From: Acanthosepion pharaonis
Lineage: Eukaryota > Mollusca > Cephalopoda > Sepiida > Sepiidae
Length of the DNA: 64,000 nucleotides
Assembly (NCBI GenBank): GCA_903632075.3
Contig: CAHIKZ030000388.1
Coordinates: 1-64,000 of the forward strand
Direction of reading: 5' to 3'
Position numbers and translations under genes: made by a program. Below are positions 44,650-55,222 of the stretch, one piece after another (the stretch's first letter is position 1; each line of letters opens with the position of its first letter). The notes under the pieces were generated by a model. It worked only from the letters and a program-made list of their open reading frames with translations, was not told the origin of the DNA and did no database searches.

Positions 44650-44870
44650 CATAACTGATTTGCATGTAAGTGAATATAACGAACCCAACTGGGATTGGAA
44701 CTCAGATCTCTGATTAATAAATCCAAGCCATTGTCCATTACACCACCTGCACACCCAAGCTTACAGCACCTATTATTTTCAAACAGTAACCTATCTAGGG
44801 ACTGACCAACCTCAACATTGCTTAAATTTGGTGATTGTATGGGAAACGGGAGGCAGACTAAAGGTGTTTA
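44650..44870 (-). mobile_element. Family C SINE, 5S-like and tRNA-like units
   Basis: Plus: GATTGGAACTCAGATCTCTG, CCATTACACCACCTGCACAC, AAGCTTACAGCACCTATTAT, ACCTCAACATTGCTTAAATT. Both units of the dimer are present, the tail is short. Confidence 0.8.
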
Positions 44871-44954
44871 CTTATAGCATTAAGGTTAGACAAAGAGAAT
44901 GTAGATACTACCAGATAGTTTACAGTTAGCAAAAATGCATGATTTTTAACCTCT

Positions 44955-45485
44955 TCTTGTACAGTAAGGTTTACCCTTTACAAGGCCCACGGGCCACTTG
45001 AGGTAGAGGGTTACGTTAGGAGGCCATCTGTTTGCATAAAAGGTGGAAGATAACAGTTAACCGTAGCCTTGGTTGTAGTGATCAGGGAAACATTCTGTTT
45101 GGAGTCAGTTCCACAGGGCAGTGCTTCATGGGAAGAAGCTGCTCCAGTGGAATTTTCTTCTCACTGATGGAATAAAGAGGGAATTAGGGTGATTTGCAAC
45201 TATGTAAGTGACAGGGTGTGTCCTTGCAGTGAAGGTTTGACTTGGCAGGACCAGTGAATATAGTTCGTCCGAACACTTTCTGTGGAAAGTAGCAGTAGCA
45301 GTAGAGCAGTGAGGGGCTTACTACATTCCGCCTGTGAGAGAGAGGTTGAAGGGTGGAGAATAATTCATCACCCATAAGGGCTTGGAAATGCTTTTGGGCA
45401 CTATCTGTCCAAATATGACAACAGTACTCCATTTTTGATTTGATCTGATTCTTGTAAAGGCAGAGGATAACAGGAGGTATCAGAC
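44955..45485 (-). mobile_element. Family K LINE, RT C-terminus and 3' end
   Basis: Minus: SKMEYCCHIWTDSAQKHFQA, LMGDELFSTLQPLSHRRN, VVSPSLLYCYCYFPQKVFG; the plus 3' block is TTTACAAGGCCCACGGGC. Parallels 22265-22860. Inserted inside the transposon at 43963-45553. Confidence 0.85.
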
Positions 45486-45553
45486 CCATGTAAAGTGTGA
45501 CCCCTTTATTTTCTGTATATAAGATCTCTCACAATAATTGAGTATATACAGTA

Positions 45554-46230
45554 TGCATTTTTGGCTAACACTTCTGTGATTACCAATTAACAAAAGTTTC
45601 TTTCACCTCAATTTTAGCTGCAAAAGAAATAAGAAAGAAATACTTAACAAAAATGTCTTGAAAATGTTCCATCTAAGAAATTCAGAAAATATATAATAAT
45701 ATCTTACTATATGGTGCAAATAAGATAACAGAAATACTAAAAATTTAATAACAGCTAGCAGTTCATTAAAAATCTCAATTTCCTTATTTTAATTTTCTCA
45801 TGAATCATAATTTGCTGATTGAATAGGCTCCTTGCAATTTCCATGGCTATAGAGTACCCATGGAAATTCTATTATCACATCATTAAATATTTGAGATTAA
45901 CAACTTTAACAAAATATTGCAATAACAATCATGAATATAAATGCAGGTCATTATTTAAAGAAGTAAGAGGGTACAAATAAAAAGATTTGAAATGGGCAAG
46001 TTTTTTTTATTTCATTGAAGCAGACGTAAAACACATGAGAGCATTATCATGTACTCTATCTCTTCTCTTCTCTTTCTTATTGTTATGTATACTTTCTGTT
46101 TCTCTTTAAAACCAAACAGCATCCCTGAGATATCTTTTACTTTCATCTTCTCTTGCAACCAAAATGAAATGGTTCATTATTTAACAGAGGAAATGGCAGG
46201 GTGTAATGCTTGTTTGGCAAACATATCATA
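45554..46230. other. Unassigned DNA
   Basis: Nothing recognised. TTCCATGGCTATAGAGTACCCATGGAA near 45840 is a small hairpin. Confidence 0.35.
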
Positions 46231-47254
46231 TTATAGGTTTATAAAGATCTGGTATCCTTGATTTCTACTTACATTTGATTAACACTCACCATATCAAAAA
46301 CTGGATGACTATACCTATCCTATAAAAATTTACTAGATAACTGGTATTTGCCTATTTTCTTTTATGCTATTTTATATAAATGTTTAATTATGGTATAAAG
46401 AGAGTTCATTTTTATTAGTGAAAGATTTGAGTATACCTAGGGTGGCAAGCCAATCCCTGCTGCAGATGCCTGCTCAGGCACATCTGTGTTTGTCCAACAC
46501 TCACAGAGTTCATCTGTAGTTTATACTGCAACTATGCTGTGGAGATCGTACCCATAATAAGTAGTGTCAAAAGTACGATTTTTCCCATGACACCAGTTTT
46601 TTTAGCTACCTTCATTCTTTGGCAGTGTTTATTGTTTTAAAAATGATGAAACCTGGATTCAAAACACACCATGGTCGAACTATCAGGAAGGTGACTCCTT
46701 GAGATTATCCTTGAGACTGGGGATGCAATCCTAGCATGTGGCACCTTTATAAAAGTGCCTGAAAAATGTTACCATGGGTTGACCCAAGCCTTGCAAGTGA
46801 AATTGGGTAAACGGAATTATTTGGAGAGTCATCGATGACTGTTCTAGCACAAATTCACAAGTTATCGTGACTGAGGATTTGAACATATTGGCCTTGTTCA
46901 GCTCACACCAGATAATGCACTCTCTCCCAGAAACTCATTAAGATCTGCACATCATAGTTGCAGTATAAACTACAGATGAACTCTGTGAGTGTTGGACAAA
47001 CACAGATGTGCCTGAGCAGGCGTCTGCAGCAGGGATTGGCTTGCCACCCTAGGTATACTCAAATCTTTCACTAATAAAAATGAACTCTCTTTATACCATA
47101 ATTAAACATTTATATAAAATAGCATAAAAGAAAATAGGCAAATACCAGTTATCTAGTAAATTTTTATAGGTATAGTCATCCAGTTTTTGATATGGTGAGT
47201 GTTAATCAAATGTAAGTAGAAATCAAGCATACCAGATCTTTATAAACCTATAAT
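46231..47254. repeat. Long inverted repeat (~315-bp arms) containing SINE family A
   Basis: Left arm 46231-46547, right arm 46941-47254, nearly identical. For instance TATCAAAAACTGGATGACTA at 46293 has its inverse at about 47180. The outer two thirds of each arm are not SINE; the inner part (46440-46547 and 46941-47050) is the family A 3' region. The loop holds the rest of the SINE on the plus strand, with GGTGGCACCT-like text, ACCATGGGTTGACCCAAGCC and TGGCCTTGTTCAG. It reads as one SINE whose 3' end plus flank was copied inverted. Confidence 0.92.
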
Positions 47255-47870
47255 CAATACCAAATTTTTAAGTAATCTATAAATAGATTTTTAAGAAACC
47301 TTTAATCACTATTGGATTTTTTTTTTTATAAACCTATAATACCAAATTTTTTCAGAAACCTATAATCTATACCAGGATTTTTATAAATCTATAATAGAAG
47401 ATTTTTAAAAAAATCTATAATCAATACCAGGCTTTTTATAAATAAATCTATAATAGAAGATTTTTAAAAGAATCTATAATCAATACCAATTTTTTTATGA
47501 ATCTATAATAGAAGATTAAAAAAACATCTATAATCAATATCAGGTTTTTTTATAAATCTATAATAGAAAATTTTAAAAAAAATTTATAATGAATACCAGG
47601 TTTTTGTTATAAATCTATAACAGAAGATTTAAAAAAAAAATCTATAATTAATACCAGGTTTTTTATAAATCTATAATGAATACCAGGTTTTTTATAAATC
47701 TATAATAAATAGAAGATTTTTTAAGAAATCTATAATCAATACCCGATTTTATTAGAAATCTATAATACCAGTTTTTTAGAAATCTATGATCAATACCAGT
47801 TTTTTTAGAAACCTATAATCAATACCAGATTTTTTAGAAACCTATAATACTAGATTTTGTGGTTAGCATT
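47235..47870. repeat. Minisatellite grown from the edge of the inverted repeat
   Basis: Many imperfect units of about 30-35 bases, alternately AATCTATAATCAATACCAGG and TTTTTTATAAATCTATAATA-GAAGAT. The first unit overlaps the end of the right arm (TATAAACCTATAATCAATAC). A short relative is at 50690-50765. Confidence 0.9.
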
Positions 47871-48429
47871 AAGGAGTTAATATTTATCCAACACTATAAT
47901 TTATTTAATTTTCTTTTCTTTTTTTTTGATGAAGCACTGTCAACCATTACTTTTAATTTTGACTAATATTTACTCTTCCCTTATATTTTTAGTTAGATTT
48001 TATTGTAAATTTACTCAGGTTGCCAATTCCAATAAAGGACAACATGGCTTCATATTTTAATTAGAGCTTACTCTTTATTTCCGTTCTTGCTGCTTTTTGC
48101 AGAGTGAGAACCTAAGTGGTGACGTTTTGACAAAAAGTAAGTAAAAAATTACAACAAAAAGTAAATACTAGTTAAAATTAATAGTAAAGGATAAAACTCA
48201 CTCAATTTACCTATGGGAAAACATTACTAATAACATTGCTGCTATACGCAAAAGTATAAAAAATAGATACAATAGGCAATCAAAATTATTTAAATTTCTT
48301 TCTTTTTTTTTAAATAGAATTCTATCGCACAGTAAAGGGACCACTCAAAACAACCACATAGTTTAAACAATTATTAATAAAGATATTAAATAACCTCAAT
48401 TGGATATATTTTTAGTAACTGACTCATTC
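47871..48429. other. Unassigned AT-rich DNA
   Basis: Nothing recognised. Confidence 0.3.
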
Positions 48430-48770
48430 ATTTATTCATTCATTTTTTACAGCTTATCAATCCTTTGCAGGTTATTTAAAGCCAGAAAATATTTTTAGAT
48501 TGTAAGAAATTTTTCTGAGATAATAATGGTTTAGTGATACAAGTCTTATTAATTAATCCATAGCTGGTGGGGGGAGAGGTAGATACACACCTAATTAGAA
48601 TTTGATAAACAAACAAGAAATTATAATGTGGATATAAAGTGAGAGATCAATTCTATATTACAATTAATATAAAAACTGACCCCTCACTTTGTAGCCACGG
48701 TATTTTCTATATTCCAGAGTGTAAATAAATCTAAAAGACATGTCTGTGTTGCTAATCAGTATTTGATTGA
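48430..48770 (-). mobile_element. Family C composite: SINE 3' part plus spacer
   Basis: Same order and spacer as 17130-17474, including CAGAGTGTAAATAAATCTAA. Slightly diverged. Confidence 0.78.
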
Positions 48771-49262
48771 TTGATCCATTTTCTACGGCTTATCAACCCT
48801 TTGCAGGTTATTTAAAGACAGAAAATATTTTTAGATCATAAGAATTTTGGGGTAGATAATAACGACTTAGTAATACAAATCTTATTAATTAACCCTTAGC
48901 TGAGGGGAGAAGAGGCGGATTTATACCTTTCCCAAGTGAATAAGTGAATAGAATGAACCCAACTGTAATTGAAACTCAGCTCTCCAATTAACAATTTCGA
49001 GCCATTATCCATTATACCAGCTGCACATGCAAGCTTACAACACCTGGTATTCCCAAGTGGTCACCCATTTAGGTTCTGACCAGGCTCAATGTTGCTTAAC
49101 TTTGGGGGCTCATACAAGAACTTGTGTTGTAATGTGATATGGCCATATGCAACACCACCTGCACATCCATTCTGAAATGGTCACCCATCTAGGTACTGAC
49201 CAAGCTCGATGATTGCTGAACTTCGGTGATCATACAGGAAATGGTATTTCAATGCAAATTGG
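48771..49262 (-). mobile_element. Family C SINE with duplicated 5S-like head
   Basis: On the minus strand: one 5S-like unit at about 49030-49125 (plus ACACCTGGTATTCCCAAGTG, CTCAATGTTGCTTAACTTTG) and a second partial unit at about 49160-49260 (plus AAATGGTCACCCATCTAGGT, GATTGCTGAACTTCGGTGAT). The second is preceded by a piece of the tRNA-like unit (ACACCACCTGCACATCCA) with the junction deleted. Confidence 0.85.
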
Positions 49263-49551
49263 TCATAAGCTTAAGGATAAGAAAATAGAGAAAATATTTT
49301 CATTTAGAGCAGTAAAATAAAATCTTTAATAAAAGTATTATTTTTCATTATTTGATATTGATATGTAATATTGATGTTTGTAATAAAACCTAAAAATATA
49401 ATGAAAGTGTAATTTTTCCTTTTTTTTTGTTTTTGAGAATTTATAATAAAAATATTAAACAATATTTATTACATTGTTTATTTACAAGAATAATTTTAAA
49501 TTTAAAAAAACTCAAAAGTATTATAATATCAGATAGTAAAACAAATTTGGT

Positions 49552-49672
49552 AAAATAATGATAAAGTGGAAAAATTTCTATGTGACACGTTTCATTCATT
49601 AGGACTTCATTGAACTAAAGAACAAAATATGCCACACAGAAATTTTTCCATTTTGTTATTATCTTTTCTAAC
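49552..49672. repeat. Small foldback related to the 14.3-kb family
   Basis: GTGGAAAAATTTCTATGTGA and its inverse CACACAGAAATTTTTCCA; centre GGACTTCATTGAACTAAAGA. Arms about 50 bp. Confidence 0.8.
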
Positions 49673-49733
49673 ATTCTTCTAATATATAAAATTTATATAT
49701 ATTCACATAATCTATACTAATGAAATATGATAT

Positions 49734-49738
<5 letters not shown>

Positions 49739-49791
<53 letters not shown>
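49739..49791. repeat. (TA)26 microsatellite
   Basis: Ends exactly at the left MITE terminus. Confidence 0.95.
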
Positions 49792-49795
<4 letters not shown>

Positions 49796-49926
49796 TAACC
49801 CGGATATAAGAGAGTTGTCGGGACCGGAGAAGAAGTCTCTTATATCTGGGTTTGGTCTATTTTGTTTAGGTAAGTATGGGAACAATTTGGAACCAGAGAA
49901 AATCTCTCTTATATCCGGGTTACACT
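49792..49926. mobile_element. 135-bp MITE with perfect 23-bp terminal inverted repeats
   Basis: Left AGTGTAACCCGGATATAAGA-GAG (49792-49814), right its exact inverse (49904-49926), TA on both sides. An internal degenerate copy (GTCTCTTATATCTGGGTTT) sits near 49836. The ends resemble pogo/Tigger-type termini (CAGTG...CGGATATAAG-like); no transposase. Confidence 0.92.
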
Positions 49927-49950
49927 ATATATATATATATATATATATAC
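49927..49950. repeat. (TA)12 microsatellite
   Basis: Right flank of the MITE. Confidence 0.95.
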
Positions 49951-50151
49951 TAGTAATAATCTTATAAGAAATTATACTCGTCTGGAAAACCTTCGGTGTC
50001 TTGATTTGCAAATAATCAAACCAATACCAAAGGGAAAAAAAAGTATAAAAAAAGAAAGAACCAAGAACATGTACGTTAGCCGAAAATAATCGTCTAGCAT
50101 GCAAGTCCAAAGAAAAAAAAACCCGATACGAGTAAGCAAAATAACTAAATA

Positions 50152-50411
50152 AAGTGCTCAATACATTAAGTAGAGCAGACCTAGTTAAACCTAAAGAACC
50201 AGACAAACCTACCAAGGTTTCACCATAACGGATCACCAGGGAAAGCTGGCTAAAAAGGCGATGTAAGAACGGAATATTTATAGCCTATAAAGATAAAATC
50301 ATTTTATGTTTATAGGCTATTAATTATTTCGTTCTTATGTCGCCTTTTTAGCCAGCCTTCCTTGATGATCCGCTTAGGTGAAACCTGCAGGTTTGTCTGG
50401 CTCTTTAGGTT

Positions 50412-50415
<4 letters not shown>
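50152..50415. repeat. Foldback element, GTGCTCAATA family, copy 3
   Basis: Edge AAGTGCTCAATA at 50152. Arms 50183-50291 and 50307-50415 (about 109 bp): AGTTAAACCTAAAGA / TCTTTAGGTTTAACT ends, AGCTGGCTAAAAAGGCGA and its inverse inside. The right arm abuts (TA)n. Confidence 0.92.

Positions 50416-50477
<62 letters not shown>
50416..50477. repeat. (TA)30 microsatellite
   Basis: Adjoins the foldback end. Confidence 0.95.
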
Positions 50478-50480
<3 letters not shown>

Positions 50481-50494
50481 ATCTATCAACAATA

Positions 50495-50640
50495 TTGGGG
50501 GGGAAAAATGTATGAAAAAATGTAAAAGTTTTCTTGTGACATGTTTAGTCCTTTAGGATATAGTCAGACTAAATTTGTTATGTTAGTGTGACTACACATG
50601 TGCACAAATGAGGGTTGCTAGTAATTTTAATACTAATGAA
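50495..50640. repeat. Single arm of the 14.3-kb foldback family
   Basis: GGGGGGAAAAATGTATG, TTTTCTTGTGACATGTTTAG and GTTAGTGTGACTACACATGT match the left arm at 14265. Confidence 0.85.
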
Positions 50641-50770
50641 ATCCAGTTTTTGATATGGTGGGCATAAGTAGAAATCAAGGATACCAGATCATTATAAACC
50701 TATAATCAATCCCAAATGATTTATAAATTTATAATCAATACCAGATTTTTAAGTAATCTATACAATATAT
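50641..50770. repeat. Fragment of the 46-47 kb inverted-repeat arm and minisatellite
   Basis: CCAGTTTTTGATATGGTGG, AGTAGAAATCAAGGATACCA, CTATAATCAATACCAGATTT. Same direction as the right arm at 47170. Confidence 0.8.
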
Positions 50771-50805
50771 AGAAGCCAGAAATTTATATGAATGAAATAG
50801 GTAGG

Positions 50806-51090
50806 GTCAGATTTAGATGAAGAGAGGCCCTAGGATATCCCACTTGTCAAGTCCCTCCAAATTCTGCATTCTCAAGAGTAGAAGAAAATGGAAGAGTTAA
50901 ATTAAATGATTTGAAGAGGATGATGGGTGTTTTAAATTACTGAAGTTTTGTTTAGAGTCTACAATGTGTTATGACAGAATGTGTAAGAAAGGCCTATGAC
51001 AATGTCAAAAATATACACCTTGGAGGCCCCCTAGATTTTGAGGCTTTAGGCTTCAGCTTGCTAAGCCTATAGGTAAATCCAGCACTGGAA
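50806..51090. mobile_element. Possible hAT-like MITE
   Basis: Left GGTCAGATTTAGATGAAGAG and right CCTATAGGTAAATCCAGCAC are imperfect inverted ends. A CAG(T)G-x-GGATTTA start occurs in many animal hAT MITEs. Confidence 0.45.
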
Positions 51091-51569
51091 ATATGTCATG
51101 TCTTGATAAGCTAAATATTGACGATCTCTCTTCACAGGAGAAAGAAAACACTGATTTTAAACTTCCGTAGCTTTAGCATCATATTCAAACATGGAAAAGA
51201 CTATGGAAGTAACTCCAGACAGAAAATTTGGAATGGAGCTCCAAAAGCAGTGATCTGAGCAGCACATGGCCACCATCCACATGCCTGTGCCCTGGAGAGG
51301 TCACTCCAGTCTCACCACCAAAGAAATAAATTTTGACCAGACAGATGACTACAGTTATCTTGGGAGATAAATACATGCCTATTAATGTCATCTCTAACTT
51401 ATAATTTAATATTTTTAATAAATGAGTTTATTAAAAATATTACTTATTTTATTGTTTAAATAAAGTGAAATATTATTTTATTACAAATATTACCTATTTT
51501 AAATAAAAATATTACTTTCTCTAGAACTTTTTCTTACCCACAATCGAATTTTTGGCAAACATGAACGTT
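51091..51569. other. Unassigned DNA, one GC-richer patch
   Basis: 51190-51390 is less AT-rich, with a 68-codon minus frame (51185-51391) rich in hydrophobic residues. No family resemblance and no convincing splice sites. The copy-number test would be a repeat search. Confidence 0.3.
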
Positions 51570-51690
51570 CATGCCCACAGTAAACCAGTGTCAAAAAGAA
51601 CAGTTTTTCCTATGATGCTTCTTTTTTAACTACCTTTACTCCTCAGCAATATTTATCGTTTTAAAAAGCAGTGATAAGAATTGTTATTAT
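51570..51690. repeat. Dispersed repeat CAGTGTCAAAA...ACTCCTCAGCAAT
   Basis: Also at 46560-46640 (same direction) and inverted at 52440-52535. Likely a MITE relative; ends not resolved. Confidence 0.65.
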
Positions 51691-52069
51691 CATCATCCCC
51701 TTGACTTTTGAAATCATAGGACAGATTTGAATGCAGAAGCTACACTAACTCTTTTCCACAATAGTCTGTCAATGGCAGCCATCAGCGAATAACGAAACCT
51801 AAATATATGAAATTGAATTTATATATTTTCTTTGTTCTTGAGAATTGACAAGAATTGGTTGGCAAAACATCAGCTAATTGTCAATCGGTTCAAACTTTAT
51901 AAGTTGGTAAATAATAAAGATTTCCTAATAGTTGATTCATATATTTTAATAATTTAGTAAATGTTTATAAATTTATGAATAAAAAATTGTTTTCATATTC
52001 AGCATTTTGACAGTGTCATTTTTTTTTTTTTTAAATCAGTATCACCCCAAGCAAAGCAGTACAACCACT
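51691..52069. other. Unassigned AT-rich DNA
   Basis: Nothing recognised. Confidence 0.3.
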
Positions 52070-52205
52070 AACATGCAAGTGTTGGTTAACAAGCTTGTGT
52101 TGCCAGATTAATTAAGGCTGAGTAGTGAGTTTGATCCTCACTGGGTGCCCCATATTTTTTACCTTGTGCCACATCTAAGCTACTCCTTAGAAAATCACTA
52201 TATTT
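52070..52205 (+). mobile_element. tRNA-derived SINE, family B
   Basis: GTTGGTTAACAAGCTTGTGT, GAGTTTGATCCTCACTGGGT and CTTGTGCCACATCTAAGCTA. A CACCCCAAGCAAAGCAGTAC piece of family J precedes it at 52044. Confidence 0.82.
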
Positions 52206-52349
52206 ATTCCTTTATAAATTGGTAGATGATAAATATTGCATTGCATTAGTTTTAATTGTATTAGTTTTTAGAATGTTATAAATATAAAATGTTTCTTCTA
52301 GATAAACAATCTAATAGTGTTTAATATTTCTGGTGTAAATTCTCCAGAA

Positions 52350-52354
<5 letters not shown>

Positions 52355-52384
<30 letters not shown>
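52355..52384. repeat. (TA)15 microsatellite
   Basis: Isolated array, not beside a foldback. Confidence 0.95.
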
Positions 52385-52389
<5 letters not shown>

Positions 52390-52439
52390 TCACCATATGT
52401 TTAGGTTTTATAATAATTCTAATCTTTGCTTTTTTAAAA

Positions 52440-52535
52440 CAACAAACATTGCTGAGGAGTGAAGGTAGTTAAAATAATAATGGTGTCAAGGGAAAAACAT
52501 CCTTCTGACACACTGTCTTATTATAGGCACAAAGG
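52440..52535. repeat. Inverted copy of the 51570 dispersed repeat
   Basis: ACATTGCTGAGGAGTGAAGG, TAATGGTGTCAAGGGAAAAA. Confidence 0.65.
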
Positions 52536-53445
52536 CTTTCCCCTATTTTCTATGACTTTTTCCTACCCACAAACCATTTTATCTATGACTTTTTCTTACC
52601 CACAAGCCAATATTATTACTACTAAATCATATCTTATAACTTTTCTGTTCTAACTTTTTCCTATTTATCTATTTTTATACTTAAAAAAAGTCGTCATAAT
52701 AATCATGCCAAATAATTTTTAATATTAAATAGCTTAAGAAAAAAAACATTTTCAAACAATGGCAGCTACGACAATTATTAATTATAGAGTCCTTTTCATC
52801 TTCACGCTGAAAAATATGACAATATACAATATATTGTAATTTATTTTCTTTCATATTGCTTTATATAAAATTCCATTTTGAAAATACACTTGTAAAATAA
52901 ATTCTCAGAGCTCTCAATAAAAATAATTTTTCTGGGATCAAAGTTCACAACATTTTAACAAGGCAACCAGACACAGCAAAAAGTGACACTGTCTCAATTA
53001 GGAATGTACAGAATTAAATTTTTTTTTTTACTTTTTCTTACATTACAAATAAATTTCCTTAAGACACTAAAATAACAAACAACTAGTCACCACTAAACAT
53101 GATTAGCATATACTCAAATACATTGTAATGTTTGATTTTGCATGAAAATAGCTTTGAAATTTTTGAATAACAAAATGGAGGCTTTTTCGTTTTACATGTA
53201 AGCCTAAAAACAAAAGGTCAAATTATCTACAAAGAGAAAAATTGACAAAACTTTTTTTTTTTTTGACAGGTTCACAACTCTTATGAATAATTTTATAATC
53301 ACTTCACAAAATTAAAGAATAAGATTCATTAATTGTCTCTCAATTTCTTATCTGTGGATCCAAACATCTAAATAGTTTTGTTAGTAGGGATTTATTTTTT
53401 GTCTTATCAAAAATTGCAGGCAAGCAGTTTTATGAAAGTTTTTTC
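52536..53445. other. Unassigned AT-rich DNA
   Basis: Two copies of ATGACTTTTTC(C/T)TACCCAC at 52551 and 52584 belong to the dispersed AAAAGTCA element. No gene. Confidence 0.35.
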
Positions 53446-53776
53446 TATGTTTCTTCTTTAGGTAAATATTAGGGGCTGCAGATTCTTAGTGCTCTTAAAT
53501 AGAATCCTATAATTATTCCAGATTTTATTCTGTTGCAGTGGTGGGAATAAAAAATTGGTAAGGTCATTCTTGTTGCTAGATGTTTTTGTATACCTCAAAA
53601 TGAAGGTCATTGTAGAATTAATAACAACCTTCAGTTGAAGGTTTACAAAAAATCTATCAACAAGAATGACCTTATTCCCACGACTGTAACAGAATAAAAT
53701 CTGGAATAATTATAGGATTCTATTTAAGAGCACTAAGAATCTGCAGCCCCTAATACTTATCTGAAGAAGAAACATA
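53446..53776. repeat. Foldback element (~130-bp arms, extending to ~155)
   Basis: Left 53446-53576, right 53658-53776. ATTAGGGGCTGCAGATTCTT against AAGAATCTGCAGCCCCTAAT is exact, as is TCTTAAATAGAATCCTATAA against its inverse. The inner 80 bases also pair partly. Confidence 0.92.
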
Positions 53777-54649
53777 CATATTAAACTGAATATCCTGTTA
53801 AACCAATAGAATTAACAGTTTAAACAGTTCACTCAAATTCAGTCATTTCTGAAGAGATTGAATATAAATATTGGCTTATTAAATAACAACTTTGTAATTC
53901 AAGAAATAATGTAAGTTATTAGCAATTCATAAACTAAGCAGTTTGAAAAACCAAATTATGAGGTATGACAGTCATAAGTATATAAACTGATTTGTTTATT
54001 TTCAAATATAATTTCAGTTCAATAAATTCTAAGTAATTTAATATTTATTTGCCCAGTGAAGAATTATCTTAAGGATAGTTGTAGAAATCCATTATGAAAA
54101 TGGAAAAAAAAAAAAAAAATGATACAGAAGTGATGGGCAAAATGGAAAATCTGTCTTTAAAAAAGATCAGTGCAATAAAAAAAAAAAACAAAAAAAAAAA
54201 AACACAAAATAGTTGCATAATCAATGATATGGATCCTTGCACAACCCTTGCTCAATAGGTTGTTTTTGATGAAGCCTTTTGATCAAAACCTAATATAGAT
54301 CTTGCTTAAGGTATCTGTCAGAGCATCAGGGCCACATCAGGTTTTAAATTCAGAGTTGTCCTAAAAAAAAGTCAATTCCAAAACACAGATTCAAATTTTT
54401 ATATTTTGCACTGACGTGCAACATAAACGAAACAAAATTTAATTAAAATTATTAGTTAAACATCAAAAAATATTTTTGAAGATTCAAAAAAGAAAAGAAA
54501 AAAGACCATTGTATTTAAATATTATATTTAATAATTGCATTTGGTTAAATTTAACTATAAAGTAACTATTTAATTAATAATTTTCTTAGTACCGAAATTT
54601 GTTTTGAAAACCTACTATAGAATTTTTACCACTAATTTCTCTGAATAAA
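53777..54649. other. Unassigned AT-rich DNA
   Basis: Poly-A runs at 54103-54119 and 54178-54202. Nothing else. Confidence 0.3.
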
Positions 54650-54860
54650 ATGTCTACAGCATTCTCTGGGGAAATGGCAAGCAGGTGATTTGCTACCTTA
54701 CTGGTTCAACAGGTCACTTATCTGTCAGAAGTAATCTTTTGTGAAGTGAGTGACTTCTGCCATTCAGATTATTGTGTATCCTATTGTGCTGTAGGGAAAA
54801 AGTTACCAGGAAATAAAAGCCATTACTTCAGTTTGTAGGTAGGTAAAAAGTTAGAAAATA
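54650..54860. repeat. Dispersed repeat D, copy 1
   Basis: AGCAGGTGATTTGCTACCTT, TACTGGTTCAACAGGTCACT, TTTTGTGAAGTGAGTGACTT. About 85% identical to 57615-57775 by eye. The right part TTTGTAGGTAGGTAAAAAGT resembles the AAAAGTCA element. Confidence 0.85.
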
Positions 54861-55157
54861 AGTGATATTTTCATTTAAAACATTTAATAAGACATTTAAA
54901 ACATTTTAATAAGAAATATTCTTATAAAGGAAAATAGGTGTTAATTTTTATTAAAATATTACCTATTTTAAATGAAAATAACATTTATTTTCTCTGATAT
55001 GTTTCCTACTCATAAGCAGAAGTTAATTTTTTCCCTTACTATCACAAAGTGTACCTTATGATTTTTTTATCATGACATGTGTCACAAGGTGTTTCCAATA
55101 CATTATTCTGAATAAACCTTTTTGCTTTGCTTTGATAAAATAAAAGGGACTTCAGAC

Positions 55158-55219
<62 letters not shown>
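55158..55219. repeat. (TA)n microsatellite with one TTTA interruption
   Basis: About 30 units. Confidence 0.95.

Positions 55220-55222
<3 letters not shown>

Larger units (their letters stand above)
43963..45553. mobile_element. DNA transposon remnant with nested insertions
   Basis: Left end CCGTATATACTCATGTATA (43965) then GTGCGACCCC; right end AGTGTGACCCCTTTATTTTC ... AATTGAGTATATACAGTA (ends 45553). The right end reverse-complements to TACTGTATATACTCAATT, so the two are terminal inverted repeats. The 1.3 kb between is filled by SINE and LINE fragments, so the original element was short and was later used as an insertion site. Confidence 0.65.

Noticed and set aside
51185..51391. 68-codon minus frame in a GC-richer patch
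   Set aside because: Considered as an unknown exon; hydrophobic composition without motif and no clear splice sites, so left unassigned.
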